Assembly (NCBI GenBank): GCA_038049695.1
Contig: CP142451.1
Location: forward strand, 37,027,501-37,091,500
Length of the DNA: 64,000 bases
Reading direction: 5' to 3'
Source of the DNA: Cinnamomum chago
Lineage: Eukaryota > Streptophyta > Magnoliopsida > Laurales > Lauraceae
Shown: piece by piece, positions 22,125 to 31,572 of the stretch
Layout of the letters: every line of letters begins with the position of its first letter
Position numbering within the stretch: position 1 is the stretch's first letter
The notes under the pieces: model-generated
Databases searched by the model: none
The model's input: the letters and a program-made list of their open reading frames with translations, nothing else
What the model was told of the DNA's origin: nothing
Translations under genes and position numbers: made by a program

Positions 22125-22310
22125 CTTGAAAGAAACAGACGACAGAAGAAAAAAAAACAATTGCAAAATTGGACTTGGCAATAAATTTCTCGATTTTGAA
22201 GTGTGAAAACAATGATCGATTAAATACTTCTACATTTCCATAAACAATCAGATGGTTCATGGCTCGAACAGTTAGTGATGCAAACTATGGAGGAACCGGA
22301 CAAGGGCCAC

Positions 22311-23237
22311 GACGGACCCCGTGACATTACACATTTTAGAGTTGAGGTCAGATGTAAGCCATTAGCGAAACATTTCGTATTTTGTAGTGTTTTAGCTCCT
22401 ATTTAAGATCTAGTCAGCACAAACCTAAAGCCTAATCCAACACTCCCCAAATTATGCTCCAATTTAATTAACAACTTGTATGTGTTTGAAAATCAAACTA
22501 AAACTTTAAACATCACATTTTATCAGAACTCAACAGGAAAAACCATCCTAGATTGTTCCAACTTGTTCAGTTGATTGTGCAAAACAATTTATCGTCCATA
22601 ATAAGTCCCCAATCTCCATAAACTTCAATCCATTCCTCTTAACACTAAATTCTCACAAAACCCCTATTAAATAAACCCTAAACACTACAAACAATTCCAT
22701 TAAAATTGAACCATATTAAATCTTGCACCCATGTTGAATCTTGCACTGCAGTTGCAGCAAGTTACACAACCTCTTAATTCTCACCAATTTCAATACCGTT
22801 TACTAGCCAAACCAGCCTAAACCATCCCATGATGTAAACCTTCTTAATAGACCCTTAACTGCCCCAAACCAGTCCCTAAACTGAGCCTAAATTGGCTGAA
22901 TATGGTCTCAATGTATCTTAGTCCTTTTACCTTATGCCTACCCCATAGGCGGCCCACATCCTTTCATGTACAGCCTGTGCAGTCTTCCATTTCTTCACAC
23001 AACATCAATTCATTTGTTGCCCTGTAACCTCCTTTTATTTTCTGATGAGAGACTTGACAAAAAGCAGCAACCTCATGGTTGCAACCATGTGCACCTTCCA
23101 ACTGTGCTTCTTGGTATTGTCTTCATCACACTACTAATAAAAAAGCACCTTCACAAACTCAAGAGCAGCAAGCATCAGTTGTTTGCCAGACCTAGAATAC
23201 TCTCGATATTGGCATGTACTGAAGTACCAAGCATCAT
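22311..23237. other. Intronic or intergenic sequence, nothing recognised
   Basis: AT-rich, with no long frame, splice-flanked conserved exon or transposon end that I can name. In CMT orientation it belongs to the long intron between exon c (29396) and exon a (22124). Confidence 0.5.
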
Positions 23238-23567
23238 CACCTATGACACCTGGATACTTGCACAAGCCCAACGTATCCGTATCGGACCGATACGACACTT
23301 GTATTGGTACTTGATACCACACCGATACTTCTAGGGAACAAGTTTAACATATCCTTCTTTTAAAGTCCTTCATTTCATATAGTTCTATTAATATTTTTAC
23401 TTCTCACCATAAAAAATACTAGAAAGGGGCAAAAAAATTAATAAATTCATTGATTCAAAACTGATCTAAAGAAAAAATTAGAACACTCGTATCCATATCC
23501 GTGTATTAGATTTTCAAAAGTGGAGTCATATCCCCGTTCCCCGTATCAGTGTCCGTACCATATCCAT
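23238..23567. repeat. Dispersed repeat D, first copy
   Basis: About 330 bp rich in GTATCCGTATC / CGGACCGATACG words. A diverged copy in the same orientation is at 40345-40672; shared order: GATACTTG, TTGGTAC-TGATAC, CACCGATACTT, AAGTTTA-CATATC, and the end CCATATCC...GTATC. A MITE (23576-24244) inserted at its right edge; the second copy keeps the continuous sequence. Family unknown. Confidence 0.7.
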
Positions 23568-23575
23568 ATCTCGAC

Positions 23576-24244
23576 TAGGGCTGCACAGAACCGGACCGCA
23601 GACCGGACCGGACCACAAAACCGGACCAGACCGGACCGGATTTGTGGTCTCTACAGCACAGATCCGGTCCGGTCCGGACTGAATTTGAAAAACCGGTTAT
23701 ATCCGGTCTGGTCCAGTCCAGACCTTTTAAAAACCGGTCCGAACCGGACCGGACCGGTTTAATAATAAATATGTTTTTTTAAATTTTTTAATACAAAACT
23801 TTAATAATAGGATCCAGATCTGGCAGATCCTACGGTCCATATCAAACGGAGTCGTTGCATATTTGTTTGAGACATTTGTATTTTGACTTATGGTGCTTAA
23901 TTTGTTGAGACATTTGCAACTAATTTGTTATCTTAAGTCCCATATACAATCAAAATCACTCCATTTTTACGTTAACTTTACAATTCAATAACCATATTGG
24001 AAGTAATGTTGACAAAGAAAACTAGACATATTTAGGTGTAATTTAGATGTGAGCTGAAAATGAAAAAAAAATAAAAGCTTAGGGAAAAAAAAAAAAACAA
24101 ATGAAACCGGTCTGGACCACTTAGACCGGACCGGACTGGACTGTTTTAGACCGGTCCGGTCCTCTCATTTAAGTAAAACAGGAAATCCGGTCCGACCGGA
24201 TTCCGGTCCAAAAACCGGACCGGAAATCCGGTTGTGCAACCGTA
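23576..24244. mobile_element. hAT-type MITE, 669 bp, perfect 8-bp duplication
   Basis: The flanks ATCTCGAC (23568-23575 and 24245-24252) are identical, the 8-bp target duplication of hAT elements. Termini are TAGGGCTGCACAGAACCGG and, inverted, TACGGTTGCACAACCGG. The outer parts consist of many GGACCGG / CCGGTCC units that pair with each other, and the centre is AT-rich. There is no coding sequence. Confidence 0.85.
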
Positions 24245-24569
24245 ATCTCGACATCATAGATCATTATTAAAAATTGCCTGCACAATGAGTGCAAGAAGCA
24301 AGCATTCTAAATGAGGAAGACTATCTAAAAGACAGATGAGCTATTAGTTAATGCTAAAAATAGCTATTGTCAGTGATAGATTAGCTAAGATTTAGGAAGC
24401 ATTGGTCATAAGAACAGTATCCCCTACTTAGCGACGCGCTGTATGGTCCGAGTACAGTGATAAGTGAGCAAGGACCGCTGCATCGACGCCCGGGTGCAGT
24501 GCTAAATAGGCAAAGGTCCTCACACTTGGGACGAGTGTGGGGGGTAAGGAAGCTAGTCCAAAATAGAAG

Positions 24570-25290
24570 GCTGAGATTAGGTACTTAGAACATTGGGAGC
24601 CTAACTGGGAAACTTATGGAAGTGGTGGATACAATGGAAAGGAGACGAATCGCAATTGCTTGCTTGCAAGAGACAAAGTGCGTGGGACAGAAAGCTAAAG
24701 AGATTGAGAGGACTGGGTATAAGTTATGGTATACGTGACTTAATAGATCGAGGAATGGGGTCGGCATAGTGGTAAGCAAGGACTTAAAGGAAGATATAGT
24801 TAGTGTAAAGCGATGTGGAGATAGGATTATTACAGTTAAGTTAGTGTTAGGAGAAGAGATAGTGAACGTAATTAGTGCTTATGCCCCCCAAGTGGGCTTA
24901 GGAGATGGACTTAAGGAGAAGTTTTGGGAAGACTTGGAAGGAGTGCTACTAGAGATACCCCAAGGCGAGATGGTCTTCATAGGAGGAGATTTGAACGGTC
25001 ATGTAGGACGCGACGTAGATGGATATATAAATACACGGGGGACATGGATACGGTAATAGAAATGCAGAAGGGAAGGATATTTTGGAGTTTTCAGTGGCTT
25101 ATGATCTCATGGTAACTAACACCTTTTTTAGGAAGAGAGGAACATTTGGTGACTTATAAGAGTGGCTCCTCAAGGACACAGATTGACTTCTTCTTAAGTA
25201 GGAAAAGAGACCGCTTAGCTTGTAAAGATTGCAAAGTTATACCGGGGGAGAGCTTGACTTCCCAACATAGGTTGTTGATCATAGATGTGT
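24570..25290 (+). pseudogene. RTE endonuclease
   Basis: Fragments in order: NIGSLTGKLMEVVDTM preceded by a stop in place of Trp, ACLQETKCVGQKA (catalytic Glu), NGVGIVVSK, ISAYAPQVGL, FIGGDLNGHVGRD and TQIDFFLSRKRD. These are the endonuclease blocks of plant RTE elements. The longest open piece is 24769-25056. Stops at about 24590 and 24736 and frame changes near 25030-25140 break the domain. Confidence 0.88.
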
Positions 25291-25316
25291 AGCTACAAAG
25301 GTGGACTAGAAAAAAG

Positions 25317-25889
25317 TTGTATAGATGCTCAAAGACTAAATGGTGGAACTTGAAAGGTGATAAGCAACTAGCATTAAGGGAAAAAGTACTAGAGGAAGAC
25401 GTTTGGGCGGTAAATGAGAGTGCAAATAATATGTGGGATAAGGTAGCAGAGTGTATTAGGAGAGTAGGGAAAGAAGTCTTAGGAGAATCCAAAGGGAGTG
25501 CTCCGGCACAAAAAGAGGCATGGTGGTGGAGCGAGGCCGTCCAAGACAAGATAAAAGTCAAAAGAGAGTGTTTTAAAACTTAGCAAAATGATCGAAATGA
25601 AGCGAACTTAGAGAGGTATAAAGAAGCAAAAAGAGAAACCAAAAAGGCAGTTAGTGAAGCAACGGCAAAGGCTTTTGAGGAGCTATATAGGCGACTCGAC
25701 ACTAAGGAAGGCGAAAGAAAGATATTCAAGCTTGCCAAAGCCAGAGATAAGCGGACGAAGGACTTAAACCAAGTTAACTGCATTAAGGATGAGGATGAAA
25801 AGGTATTAGTAAAGGATGAGGAGATAAAGGAGCGTTGGAAGAGCTACTTCTACAAGTTATTTAACGATAGCAGTAGAAGTGACATACAA
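25317..25889 (+). pseudogene. RTE linker between endonuclease and RT
   Basis: Charged, helix-prone sequence (WWWSEAVQDKIKVKRECFK, then many Lys/Glu codons) as found before RT in plant RTE elements. A stop at about 25581 (TAG where Trp is usual) cuts it. The following part stays open in the RT frame up to 25890. Confidence 0.75.
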
Positions 25890-26684
25890 TTGGGGCAACT
25901 TACCATTTCTAGGGAAGAATCGAATCATATGTTCTATAGGAAAATCAGTAGGGAAGAAGTTAAAGAAGTATTGAAAAGAATGAAGAATGGGAAAGCGGCT
26001 GGGCCAGATGGTATCCCTATTGAGGTTCGGAGGTGCTTGGGGGAGGATGGCATAAGTTGGTTGACAAAGCTTTTTAATGTAGTGCTAATGAGCAAGAAGA
26101 TGCCTGATGCATGGAGGAAAAGTATTCTTATACCAATATACAAGAACAAAGGAGATATTCAGAACTGTGCGAACTACCGCGGGATTAAATTGATGAGCCA
26201 TACAATGAAATTATGGGAGAGAGTTATTGAGAGAAGACTAAGAAGAACAACAAACATTTCAGAGAATCAATTTGGTTTCATGCCTGGGAGATCAACCATA
26301 GAGGCTATCTTTCTCCTGAGAAGGTTAATGGAACAGTATAGAGAAGGTCAGAGAGATTTACATATGGTGTTCATTGACTTAGAGAAGGCCTATGACCGAG
26401 TTCCTAGGGAGATTCTATGGAGAGTACTAGAAAAGAAAAGAGTGTGTGTCGCATATATTGAGGCGATAAAGGATATGTATAATAGAGCCGTGACATCTAT
26501 AAGAACGACTGACGGAGAGACTAAAGAGTTTCCTATCACGATTGGTCTACACCAAGGCTCAGCATTAAGCCCGTACTTGTTTGCCCTAGTTATGGATGAG
26601 ATTACAAGACATATTCAGGATGAGGTGCCATGGTGTATGCTATCTGCAGATGACATAGTTTTAGTAGATGAAACAAGAGAATGA
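25890..26684 (+). pseudogene. RTE reverse transcriptase
   Basis: A 264-codon open piece with all RT blocks: [90 protein letters not shown] and [10 protein letters not shown]. The catalytic box is S-A-D-D, keeping both Asp residues. A TGA at 26682 ends it before the thumb. RT would copy the element at the nicked target site. Confidence 0.92.
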
Positions 26685-27428
26685 GTGAATGCTAAGCTAG
26701 AATTGTGGCGGAATACGTTAGAGACAAAAGAGTTTAGGCTAAGTCGTTGCAAGACAGAACATATGGAATGCAAGTTTAGTCAAAGTAGGACACCTACTAA
26801 CTTAGAAGTAAGTTTGGGCAGACAAAAGATTGTAGAGAAAGAAAACTTTAGGTACCTTGTATCTATGGTGCAACAGGATGGAGAGATTGATAATGATGTA
26901 AGTCACAGGATTTAGGCCGGGTGGACCAAATGGAGGAGTGCTTCGGGGGTCTTGTGTGATCGGAAAGTCCCCCTCAAGGTTAAAGGAAAGTATTATAAGG
27001 TGGCAATACATCCAGCGTTGTTATATGGATCAGTGTGTTGGGCAGTAAAACATAATCATGTTAAAAAGATGGAAGTTGCGGAGATGAGAATGCTAAGATG
27101 GATGTGCGGGATCACAAGGAGAGATAGGATTAGGAATGAGGAGATTAGGGGCAAAGTAGGAATAGCACCGATTAAAGATAAAATGAGAGAAAATCGACTG
27201 AGATGGTTCGGCCATGTTAGAAGGCGCCCAACGGAGGCACCTGTTAAAAGGTATGAAAGCATGGAGATTGCCCGGAGTAGGAAAGGGAGAGGGAGAGGGA
27301 GAGGGAGACCCAAGAGAAGTTGGAAAGAAACTATTAAACATGACCTTGCCTACATAGATCTAACGGAGGACATGGCCCTAAACAGATTTGATTGGCGTCG
27401 TCAAATCCATATATATGACCCCACCTAG
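26685..27428 (+). pseudogene. RTE C-terminal region
   Basis: Continues the RT product in two frames: FRYLVSMVQQDGEIDNDV, a stop at 26913, then LYGSVCWAVK, EMRMLRWMCGITRRD and RLRWFGHVRRRP, the usual RTE ending, with a Gly/Arg-rich patch from a GGGAGA microsatellite (about 27280-27312). The stop at 27426 lies within the 3'-terminal CCCCACCTAG motif. Confidence 0.85.
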
Positions 27429-27431
27429 TGG

Positions 27432-27465
27432 GAAAAGGCTTGGTTTGGTTTGGTTTGGTTTGGTT
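27432..27465 (+). repeat. (TTTGG)n tail of the RTE element
   Basis: Five or so GGTTT units end the RTE instead of poly-A and run straight into the right target duplication. Short 3'-terminal repeats are typical for RTE-type elements. Confidence 0.9.
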
Positions 27466-27721
27466 TTGGTCATAAGAACAGTATCCAACAAGAAAGGAAA
27501 AGAAGGCATAAACAATGAACATCCTGAAATTTCAAAAGCAAATATGATTAAAAAGGATATTAAAATTAGGAGATTGGTTACACAAAATGACAATTTCTAC
27601 ACGTGGTATAAAGGCATGGATCACAGCATGGTCAACAAATATGGAGTCTCACTAGAGGTTATTGATTAATTACAACTTAATGCTTTTTAAAGCATTTGGG
27701 GCTTATGCCTTGAAGATCACC

Positions 27722-28178
27722 TAGGGGTGTTCAAGGGAAGCTAGGCAAGTCTGAGCAATATCCAGGCCCAGCCCAGATTTTAAACAACAGGACCGAGCCC
27801 GACTTGGTCCATAAGTACCTAGCTCGAGCCCAACCCACCTAGAATAGGTTAAGCCCAAGCCCGGGTGTATTATATTTTACAAAGAAGAGGGGAAATGTCT
27901 ATTGGCCCAACTTGCACCTCACCTAATTAGAATGTTTGTTTCAGTGTGGGAGAATGTACGTTCAACTCCTCCTTTCCACACCAAAACAAAAAAAAAACAC
28001 TGTTTTTTTACTTAAACAGTGCCTCTCGCTCGGGCCCAGCCTCTTGGTTTCTACCACTTAATCCGAGCTTGGCACATATATTAAACAGTCCAAAGTTTAT
28101 GTCCAAGCCCAACCTGAGTACTAAAAGCTAAGGCTCAAGCCCGGTCCAAGCCAGGCTGGCCGATCCATGAGCACCCTA
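27722..28178. mobile_element. hAT-type MITE, 457 bp
   Basis: Termini are TAGGGGTGTTCAAGG and, inverted, TAGGGTGCTCATGG. The flanks AGATCACC (27714-27721) and GGATCACC (28179-28186) form an 8-bp duplication with one mismatch. GC-rich subterminal GGCCCAGCCC / GGGCTTGG words surround an AT-rich core, as in many small plant hAT derivatives. Non-coding. Confidence 0.82.
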
Positions 28179-28641
28179 GGATCACCTAGAAGCACACGGC
28201 AAACCACCAAAAATACCACGCACCACAAATCTTTCCAGACAAACACCATGAGGTAAAACCAGCAGTCACATTAAGCACTTTTTTTTATTTACTTTTTACT
28301 CTCCTCCCTGCAAAACAAACAGGCACAAAAGAGCATATGACTCAATCATGCTCCATAGTATGCAACTACATTAACTTAAATTCATCCAACTAATTCATGA
28401 AAAGGCTTAAAAACTGCTAGAATGCTATTGTTTTCTATTAGCATCTTATATTTTGATGTAATTATCTTTTTTGTAAAAATATGTGAACCTGAGAATTAAG
28501 CAAACACTTTGAGATTATCGCCCCACGCTATGTGCAACTGGAATGCCTTGCTTAGCAATCTTACATTTTAAAACATTGTAACTTTGAGTCAAGGCACATC
28601 AGAATCTTTGTAACATTTCTGGAGAGAATCAAAGACACTTA

Positions 28642-28897
28642 GGGCCTGTTTGGCTAGAGGCACTTCTCAGACAAGGAATTGGGCTTGTTGGGGATTTATG
28701 ACATGATGTAAAATCTTAGGCATTCCAAATGCCGTGTTTGTTGCAAGAATTCATAATTCCAAACCATATGAAAAGGCACTTTTAGCCTTGTGAATTCCTA
28801 GAATTCCAGCATTCCAAATGCTAGAGGGGTTTGAGCATTTGGAATTCTCAGAATCCTCCCGGACAAGAATTCCCACAATTCTTCTAAACAAACAGGT
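28642..28897. mobile_element. Probable MITE with GGGCCTGTTTGG terminus
   Basis: The left end TTA|GGGCCTGTTTGGCTAG is typical of Harbinger- or hAT-type MITEs. The right end, inverted, reads CTACCTGTTTGTTTAG and shares only CCTGTTTG. Inside are repeated AATTCC / GGAATT words that fold back. The right target triplet is not clear, so the class is uncertain. Confidence 0.5.
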
Positions 28898-29395
28898 AGC
28901 TGGTGTTCAAAGAAGAACCTACAAAACACTGTATATACTAAAATACACACCCAACAATGGATTAAAAACAAGAAAAGAGATTAAACAAGAAGTGTCCACT
29001 AATGTCTACACTTACGGTATTTTTGTCAAAATATTCCTCCAAAAGGCAGTGTCTTTATAAACACTCAAAGCTCGAGTCTAAAGACTGGGTTGCATTTTGG
29101 GGCTTTTGCACATACACCCTGGATTAAGCATATGCTTCAATGGCACCACATATTAACTGACGTATGCGGTATGCCCCCATCAACTTAATAGAAAAGCAAT
29201 CATTAACCAAAAAATAGGGTACTACTTCTCCAAACTCTAATCAGATTTTCTCGGGTCACGATAAACAAGTAAAAATATAACATTTTCAAGATATTAGACC
29301 ACACATAACGTTCAAGCTTCTTCTTCACACCTGCATTGTTCTTCCATCATGAAATAAAAAATGAGTAGAAATAAAAAGGAAATGAAAAAATCCAC
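28898..29395. other. CMT intron sequence, nothing else recognised
   Basis: AT-rich, with no conserved frame. It directly follows the GT donor of exon c (CATCAAG|GTGG on the minus strand) and so would be the 5' part of the long CMT intron. Confidence 0.5.
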
Positions 29396-29492
29396 CTTGA
29401 TGTAAGCAGCATCATTTAAATTATATAAGACATCATCTACTTGCGCTTGGGAGTAATGGCATCTTGCCTGCAGAACTTTTTCCTCTTCATCA
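29396..29492 (-). pseudogene. CMT exon c, start of BAH domain (open)
   Basis: A 97-bp exon between an ATAG acceptor and a GTGG donor encodes DEEEKVLQA, then RCHYSQAQVDDVLYNLND and AAYIK. This matches the xARCHYxQAxVDGxxYxLxDDAYVK start of chromomethylase BAH domains. It is intact and in phase with exon d (which ends in the first two bases of a Cys codon) and with the expected start of exon a. Confidence 0.9.
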
Positions 29493-29570
29493 CTATATCA
29501 ATCCGAAAACCAAAATAAATACACCAATAGATTTTCCAAAACAAGCAAATAAAATCTTCAAATCTCTTAC

Positions 29571-29605
29571 CATTTTCCAGCAGAAGATTCATTCTTCCCA
29601 CCCTT
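29571..29605 (-). pseudogene. CMT small exon d
   Basis: A 35-bp segment with a GTAAGAG donor and an AG acceptor gives KGGKNESSAGK plus two bases, joining exactly in phase to exon c. A short basic/serine linker before the acidic DEEE block is normal in CMT proteins. Such a small exon is supported mainly by its phase and splice signals. Confidence 0.65.
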
Positions 29606-29704
29606 CTCAAAACAAGAAAATTTTAAAAAAGAACATAGCAAATGACGGAGGCGGAAAAATGGAAAGAAGCAGATTTAACCCAAACCTTATTTTCACATCT
29701 CTCC

Positions 29705-29863
29705 AACAATCTTTTACTGGCATCCACTGCCGGAACACGCTCTCTGACAAAGCTAAAGCCACTGGGCTCCGCCCCTGGCGATTTCTTCTGCTTTTTAGAT
29801 GATTAAGACGGCTTATTTTTCTCTACATAAAACTTCCTCTTCTATAATGGCATGCAACAAAGC
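29705..29863 (-). pseudogene. CMT N-terminal exon e (damaged)
   Basis: The minus strand reads a Lys/Ser-rich stretch with one stop (EKNKPS*SSKKQKKSPGAEP), then SGFSFVRERVPAVDASKRLL. The latter resembles the FxGEPVPxxEARxRWPxRY block that precedes the BAH domain in chromomethylases, with the Trp-Pro lost. Just above it, from about 29853, sequence like the adjacent gypsy LTR terminus begins. Part of this exon recurs in opposite orientation at 31573-31680. Confidence 0.65.
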
Positions 29864-29869
29864 TCTTCA

Positions 29870-30235
29870 AAGAAGAAATCGATAATATGTGAATGACATG
29901 GTAAGATTCGCAAAATCTCACATGATTTTTCCTAAGGTTTTTAACCATTGCACTCCCAAAATGACATCAGATCCATATACTAGCAAGACATAAATCAGTT
30001 ATAATGCGTAAGGACCCAACCATAATGCATTCCTGTTCACATCGTCCCCAACATTACAGTGCATTTCCATCAGCTACACACACATTGAACCCATTTGACC
30101 TGTAGATAGCCTGCCCAGTTTGCCTTGTTGCAGCCTCTGTGATGAAGTTATGTGTTGTGCCTGAGTCTATCGAAATGTTGAATGTGACATTCTTGACATG
30201 CCCTGCAGTCACATGTTTTCAGCTTGCATGAGACC
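29870..30235 (-). pseudogene. gypsy aspartic protease fragment
   Basis: Minus-strand pieces IDSGTTHNFI, TEAATRQTGQAI and SDVILGVQWLKTLGKI are the retropepsin blocks (DSG active site and the ILG helix) of plant Ty3/gypsy elements. They lie in different frames with stops between them. No RT follows because the element is truncated here. Confidence 0.8.
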
Positions 30236-31177
30236 AATGAGTGCATTAAGCGAGACCTCTATGGGATTGGTCTCATCGCCGGCGCCTTTGGAGGGCTCTA
30301 TTTCTTCTGCTGGATCTTCCTCCTCTTCAAGGAGATAAATTTGGTGTTTTCTGCAGCGATGCCCAGGTGTGAAGCGCTCATTGCAATCAAAACAAAAGGC
30401 CCTTCTCACGACGGGCATGCATCTATGCAGCCAATATTCACTTTGGAGTGGCAGTAATGGTCTCTTGCACCTCTTTGGATGCAGATGGAGTATCACCCCT
30501 TGGTCCCATTTGAGAGGCACCAGTTGTAGGACTGGCCTGGATGGCCGGTCGAATGGTTGTTGGGCGAGACCATTTTCGTAGTTTATTAAGCTTTTCTTCT
30601 TGACGTCGAGCAAGCCCCGTGGCTTCTTGCAATGTGGCTGGCTGAAACATAAGGACTTCCTGGCCTATCTCATCCTGGAGCCCTTGAACAAACTGTCGAT
30701 TAACGCACGATCAGACAACCCATGTACTCTGTTTGCCAATTGTTCAAAATGGGTTTGGTAGTTTTGCACAGATCCAGAACCTTGGCGAAGTTTTGTTAAT
30801 GTTCCATCTATATTCTCATAATCAGTAGGCCCAAAGAACGCCAACAAGGCATCTATTAGTGCTTGCCAAGTTGCATTAGGGTTTATTCTAGTATACCACT
30901 GAAATGACATTGAGGCCACAGCGTCCATGTGAAATGAAGCGGGCATAGATTTCTCATTTTCCATGGTCCGGTGATATTGAAAGAAACGCTCACATTGGTA
31001 AAGAAATTCAAGTGGTTCAGTGCCATCAAAATGTGAAAGATCTATGCAGGCGAAACGAGTGTGGATTTTGCCTTCGCCCAGCAACTCTCTGCCGGCATTC
31101 TCCAAACCAGATCGGTCATCACTGTTTGTTTGTAGGATGTAACTGCGGATTGAGGAAGACCTGTTGAATTTCGCCAA
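30209..31177 (-). pseudogene. gypsy gag
   Basis: The 5' part (30665-31177) encodes FDGTEPLEFLYQCERFFQ, MDAVASMSFQWYTRI, QALIDALLAFFGP, and YQTHFEQLANRVHGLSD, the retrotransposon gag core. After frame changes near 30660, ARRQEEKLNKLR and CFDCNERFTPGHRC lead to an acidic LLEEEEDP tail, as in plant gypsy gag-pro junctions. Two or more frameshifts interrupt it. Confidence 0.88.
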
Positions 31178-31284
31178 GCCTCCTGTTGGTTAATTCTTAT
31201 GCCTCTTCCAAACTCTCTAATCGCTTCTCCATCGGATCAAATTCTATGGACCTTTTTTTCCTTGGCATGCCCAAGGAAAGGCCG

Positions 31285-31296
31285 GCTCTGATACCA
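31285..31296 (-). promoter_or_regulatory. gypsy primer-binding site
   Basis: The minus strand reads TGGTATCAGAGC, complementary to initiator tRNA-Met, two bases after the end of the LTR (…GAACATTTCA). It fixes the orientation and the inner LTR border. Confidence 0.88.
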
Positions 31297-31298
31297 AA

Positions 31299-31572
31299 TG
31301 AAATGTTCATAGAACTAATTTTACAAAGTAATAAGAGGGGAAGGGCATCCTCTTGCTCAAATTGAGACCGAAGAGAAGAATAGACAATCCACACCGTTAC
31401 TTTACCATGATCAGCATACATATATCAGTTACAAGAAGGATTCAGGATAACTGCATTCAAAGAAACCGATATTTATGAATATCGGTCGTCACAACCGATA
31501 TTTTCAGAATATTTACTACCGAAACTATATAAAAGAAGAGAGAGGAAGTTAAACAGAGAGAGATTTGTTACA
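31299..31572 (-). repeat. gypsy 5' LTR, about 274 bp
   Basis: On the minus strand it runs from TGTAACAAATC to ACATTTCA (TG...CA). It contains self-complementary AACCGATATT / AATATCGGTT words (about 31465-31505). A TATATAA box lies on the plus strand near 31527, and TTTTATATAG on the minus. The outer border is inferred from the TG and from where homology to CMT exon flank starts. Confidence 0.7.

Larger units (their letters stand above)
21683..22230 (-). repeat. Near-identical 274-bp tandem duplication containing exon a
   Basis: 21683-21956 and 21957-22230 match almost base for base, including the AAT-rich intron end, exon a and the upstream intron. I noticed a single substitution in the exon (CGGCTTT versus CGGTTTT). 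This is the youngest duplication in the CMT block. Confidence 0.9.
16319..22310 (-). repeat. Copy B of the segmental duplication
   Basis: This aligns with copy A (2138-4330 plus 14425-15530) from TGAGAAAGCTCCATT to the shared right end. Three differences are clear insertions or duplications in B: a Helitron at 16813-17439, a solo LTR at 19000-20794, and a 274-bp tandem duplication at 21683-22230. B lacks the LINE. The left edge coincides with the CACTA terminus of copy A, minus its CACTAC. Confidence 0.9.
24423..27465 (+). mobile_element. RTE-type LINE, near full length, 21-bp target duplication
   Basis: The flank TTGGTCATAAGAACAGTATCC occurs at 24402-24422 and 27466-27486, an exact 21-bp duplication. 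The body has a GC-rich 5' leader, a single broken ORF with endonuclease and RT, and ends with CCCCACCTAGTGGGAAAAGGC plus a (TTTGG)n tail rather than poly-A. That end and the protein motifs are those of plant RTE elements. Several stops and frame changes make it inactive. Confidence 0.92.
20997..29863 (-). pseudogene. Chromomethylase (CMT-type) gene, 5' and BAH part, broken
   Basis: Six recognisable minus-strand exons in the right order make up the N-terminus and the BAH domain of a plant chromomethylase: 29705-29863, 29571-29605, 29396-29492, exon a, exon b and 20997-21096. CMT proteins maintain CHG/CHH methylation, and their BAH and chromodomain read H3K9 methylation. The intron between 22.1 and 29.4 kb holds an RTE LINE and several MITEs. 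Exon a has a net 4-base loss, exon b is duplicated, and no methyltransferase motif follows, so this looks like a dead 5' fragment. The CMT subtype (CMT2 or CMT3-like) cannot be decided from this. Confidence 0.8.
29853..31572 (-). mobile_element. Ty3/gypsy fragment: LTR, gag and protease
   Basis: On the minus strand: an LTR (31299-31572), primer-binding site, gag, a CCHC-like knuckle and the start of the aspartic protease, cut off at about 29870. RT, RNase H, integrase and a normal 3' LTR are absent. The left edge shows only some 14 bases resembling an LTR start (TGCAACAAAGCTC) in the opposite orientation. The insert separates two inverted copies of CMT exon sequence. Confidence 0.85.

Noticed and set aside
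28642..28897. Firm Harbinger assignment of the GGGCCTGTTTGG element
   Set aside because: Right terminus matches only eight bases and no TTA/TAA duplication is evident, so it is kept only as a probable MITE.
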